From contig USFU01000084.1 in assembly GCA_900554135.1 (NCBI GenBank), positions 1-7,235 of the forward strand: a stretch of DNA of 7,235 nucleotides. Reading direction: 5' to 3'. Source of the DNA: an uncultured Collinsella sp. Lineage in GTDB: Bacteria; Actinomycetota; Coriobacteriia; Coriobacteriales; Coriobacteriaceae. Shown piece after piece: positions 5,248-7,235 of this stretch. Each line of letters starts with the position of its first letter. The stretch's first letter is position 1. Below the pieces are notes generated by a model that was given only the letters and a program-made list of their open reading frames with translations, made no database searches and was not told the origin of the DNA. Made by a program: the position numbers and the translations under genes.

Positions 5248-5346
5248 AAACCCGCCAGAGCGGCAATCTGCCTTTCAACTTCGGCGGCATGACCAGAAGG
5301 TCAATGCCGCCTCGTTTCAAGGCACCTTGCTCGCTCTGGCGGGTTT
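5248..5346. terminator. 99-base rod-like inverted repeat between convergent genes (terminator, structured RNA or MITE-like)
   Basis: The outer arms AAACCCGCCAGAGCG (5248-5262) and CGCTCTGGCGGGTTT (5332-5346) are perfect over 15 bases, followed by one more T and then C. Inside, GCAA (5263-5266) pairs with TTGC (5327-5330) and TGCCTT (5269-5274) with AAGGCA (5319-5324). The tip is a hairpin in which GGCGGCATGACC (5283-5294) pairs with GGTCA (5299-5303) and TGCCGCC (5305-5311), with one bulged A and an AGAA loop. About 37 base pairs form in 99 bases. The GC stem ending in TTTT on the plus strand and TTT on the minus strand suits a bidirectional terminator between convergent genes, but the length and nested stems exceed an ordinary one. 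A small RNA or a miniature mobile element is also possible. Confidence 0.6.
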
Positions 5347-5383
5347 TCGCTGACTTTGCCAAGGCATCGGCGCCGCCGTTGTT

Positions 5384-5447
5384 GGTACTTGGGGACGTTC
5401 CTTATGTGCCGGCACCTGGGGACACTCCTTGTAGTCTTTGGGGAGTG
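5384..5447. repeat. Short GGGGAC-type interspersed repeats, two full units and one partial
   Basis: GGTACTTGGGGACGTTCCTT (5384-5403) and GGCACCTGGGGACACTCCTT (5411-5430) match at 16 of 20 positions with a 27-base period. A weaker third unit, TTTGGGGAGTG, follows at 5437-5447. A 10-base palindrome, GTGCCGGCAC (5406-5415), spans the junction. The array ends one base before the stop codon of the minus-strand gene. The look is that of a REP-like or otherwise interspersed intergenic repeat, but its copy number elsewhere cannot be seen here. Together with the two structures above, it fills the gene-free stretch 5203-5448. Confidence 0.6.
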
Positions 5448-5448
5448 G

Positions 5449-7218
5449 TTACTTGCTCGCGAACAGCCAGATCAGGATGATCACCAGGATTGCGGCGACG
5501 ATGCAGACGATGGCGCCGGTGAATTTGATGCGTGAGTCGCGGGTACGCTCGCGCACCGCGTCCTCGGTGGCCTCGAGCTGGGCGACTTCTCGCTCGGTCT
5601 CGGCGTGTTCGGCTTTGTCGCGGGCCAAGGATCCTGCAAGCGACTCAGTGATCTCTGGGTGGTCGTGTACCTCGGTCGCCTGTTCGATGATCGACTGCGC
5701 ATGTGCGGCATCTGCTTGGGCGTTGGCGATGCTCTGCTCTTGGTCGCGGCGTGCCTTGTCCTCGGCGGCGATCTTCTCGCGCAGTTCGCGCTGGCGCGTT
5801 GCAGCGGCGGTTTTTGCGGTCTGCAGCTCGTCGCGCGCGGCATCGGCCTCTGCCGTCACGGCCTGATGGGCTCGCTTAGCGTCGGCGATGGGGGCTTGCG
5901 CCTGTTCGACGGCCTGCTCGGCTGCGGCAAGCGAGTGCTCAAGGTCGGCGGTAATGCGCGGGACATCTTCTTCGGCTTTACGCAGGGCATCTGCCGTGTC
6001 GGAGATCTGCATCGAGAGCTCGCTGGTGCGCACCGTATAGTTGGCGGGATTTGCCGAGGGATTGCGTTGCAGCTCGGCGTACTCATGACGCAGCGTCTCG
6101 AGCTGGGTGCGCGTGGCGTCGACGGTTTGTTGTGCGGCGGCAATGCCGGCGTCTCGCTCTGCCTTCACCTTGTCGCGGATGCGCTTGGAATCCTCAAGAC
6201 GTCGAACGAGGCGGTTGCCGGTCTCGCGCGAGCTCGCCTCGCGGGCCTCCACGGCGTCGAGCGCGGCCTTCAGGCGGAGCTCAGTCGCGTCATCCTCTGT
6301 CTTCATTTGTTCGAACTGACCCTTGAGCTCTGTCGCTTTGGCGGCGTGGGCATCACGGTCAATCTCGGCTGCCGCAGCGGTCTTTTGCGCTGTGGCGATC
6401 GCCTGGCGCTGGTCGGCGACGATCTGGTCGTAGCGGCCTGCGATATCCTGGCGCGTCTCGAGTTCCTCGGCCTGATCGACAATGCGCTGCTCAAGTTCGG
6501 CCAGGTGGGCGCGGGCATCGGCAAGTGCCTTTTTCGCGGCGTTCATCTCGCGCATGGCGGAGGCGCCCTGGGCGATAAAGGTGCCCACGGCGTTCGCAGT
6601 GTTCGAGACAGCGGTCCCCAGATCGCGGTTCGCGGCGGGGGAGTGCGGGGCGGCCGGGCGAGCGGTGTCGGCAGAGTCCGCATCGGCAGCCTGCGGCGCG
6701 GCGATATTGCCGGTACCGCCCTCGACCACAGAAAAGCCTGCTGCGTGCGGATCGACCGCATCGGCGCCAATCGTGGGATGCTCGAGCTGCAGAAACGAGG
6801 GCATGGTACTGCCCTGGTCGGCAACCGGAGTCTCGCCGGGCACAAAGGTCGAGGCGGCCTCAGCGGCCTCTTCTTCCTCGGCGTCAACGTCGGCATCGGC
6901 GACAGCATCCTTCATCGCTTTGACAGCATCCATCATGGAGTCCATGACGGCATCGAGCTCTTCTTCCGAAGAGACCTCGATGGGGCCCGCTGCTTGCGGA
7001 GCGGCGTCCTGTACAGGGGCGTCGTCCTGAGCGGGCGCATCGTCGTTTTGCTCGTCGGTGTTTTCTGCGGCAGGGGTTTCCGCCGTAGCGCTTTCGTCCA
7101 AGATGGGGTTGTCGATGTCAATACCATCGCAGGTCACAGCGTCAGTATCTGCGATGACGTCTGCGGAATCATCAATATGCTGTTGAGTCTGGGGGTCCAG
7201 CTCGTCTGTCATAGGCAT
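5449..7218 (-). CDS. Tail-anchored acidic coiled-coil membrane protein of unknown function
   Basis: I do not recognise a named family for this 589-residue protein. Residues 1-200 are acidic and Ala/Pro/Asp-rich, probably disordered, apart from a likely acidic helix at about 84-121. Residues about 218-560 are long charged helices with heptad-like spacing and high Ala, Glu, Gln and Arg, typical of a coiled coil. A short break at about 385-395 (RNPSANPANYT) may be a hinge between two coils. The end has a single membrane span (566-587, FTGAIVCIVAAILVIILIWLF) followed only by ASK. This predicts a C-tail-anchored protein with its bulk in the cytoplasm. A structural or scaffold role at the membrane is inference. 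SMC-like or phage tape-measure proteins share the composition, but no ATPase motifs or phage neighbours are present. GAGGAG precedes ATG 7218 by 3 bases and a second in-frame ATG (7210-7212) by 9, so the protein may instead start at Met3. The gene is convergent with the RGG gene. Confidence 0.85.
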   Translation of the reverse strand: MPMTDELDPQTQQHIDDSADVIADTDAVTCDGIDIDNPILDESATAETPAAENTDEQNDDAPAQDDAPVQDAAPQAAGPIEVSSEEELDAVMDSMMDAVKAMKDAVADADVDAEEEEAAEAASTFVPGETPVADQGSTMPSFLQLEHPTIGADAVDPHAAGFSVVEGGTGNIAAPQAADADSADTARPAAPHSPAANRDLGTAVSNTANAVGTFIAQGASAMREMNAAKKALADARAHLAELEQRIVDQAEELETRQDIAGRYDQIVADQRQAIATAQKTAAAAEIDRDAHAAKATELKGQFEQMKTEDDATELRLKAALDAVEAREASSRETGNRLVRRLEDSKRIRDKVKAERDAGIAAAQQTVDATRTQLETLRHEYAELQRNPSANPANYTVRTSELSMQISDTADALRKAEEDVPRITADLEHSLAAAEQAVEQAQAPIADAKRAHQAVTAEADAARDELQTAKTAAATRQRELREKIAAEDKARRDQEQSIANAQADAAHAQSIIEQATEVHDHPEITESLAGSLARDKAEHAETEREVAQLEATEDAVRERTRDSRIKFTGAIVCIVAAILVIILIWLFASK

Positions 7219-7221
7219 GTG

Positions 7222-7227
7222 CTCCTC
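7222..7227 (-). promoter_or_regulatory. Shine-Dalgarno of the coiled-coil gene, leaving two possible starts
   Basis: On the minus strand GAGGAG lies 3 bases before the ATG at 7216-7218 and 9 bases before the ATG at 7210-7212. The second spacing is closer to normal, so Met3 is a fair alternative start. The promoter lies outside the window. Confidence 0.6.
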
Positions 7228-7235
7228 ATCGTTGT

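Noticed and set aside
5238..5266. TTGACG as a -35 box between the hairpin and the rod
   Set aside because: No -10-like hexamer follows at 16-18 bases, where the sequence is CGGCAA.
5238..5480. 80-codon plus-strand frame starting at TTG 5238
   Set aside because: It has no Shine-Dalgarno, runs through the inverted repeat and the GGGGAC repeats, and enters the 3' end of the opposite gene.

Overview
The window looks like a chromosomal segment from a moderately GC-rich gut actinobacterium of the class Coriobacteriia, with Collinsella or a close relative as my best guess. This rests on the base composition, strong GC-ending codon use, a short clostridial-type peptide deformylase in a GC-rich background, and an overall impression of the proteins. 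No rRNA, tRNA, CRISPR array, transposase or phage gene is visible.

Left part (1-2109): the 3' end of a LysR-type regulator gene is followed by a short spacer carrying four copies of a TTGAAC-containing site. Next comes an alanine aminotransferase gene (alaA-like) with an extra N-terminal XRE-type helix-turn-helix. Inside this gene, exactly where the aminotransferase part begins, there is a strong in-frame Shine-Dalgarno and ATG, so the locus may make both a DNA-binding fusion and a free enzyme. A bidirectional terminator separates it from the convergent peptide deformylase gene.

Middle part (2110-4138): def (minus strand) and a DHA2-type MFS exporter gene (plus strand) are divergent, with about 205 bases between their starts. 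The exporter's leader can fold into two hairpins and a third pairing that covers part of its ribosome binding site.

Right part (4139-7235): a roughly 100-base leader with four small hairpins precedes a gene for an unusual three-part protein: an acidic N-terminus, a MarR-like winged-helix domain, and a C-terminal tail with 20 RGG triplets. Downstream lie a perfect 12-bp hairpin, a 99-base rod-shaped inverted repeat, and short GGGGAC-type repeats that run up to the stop codon of a convergent gene. That last gene encodes a long acidic, coiled-coil protein with a single C-terminal membrane anchor.

The most unusual items are the HTH-AlaA fusion with its operator cluster and internal start, and the RGG-tailed winged-helix protein with its structured leader. 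The genes do not form one evident pathway: most are single transcription units divided by terminators or divergent promoters.
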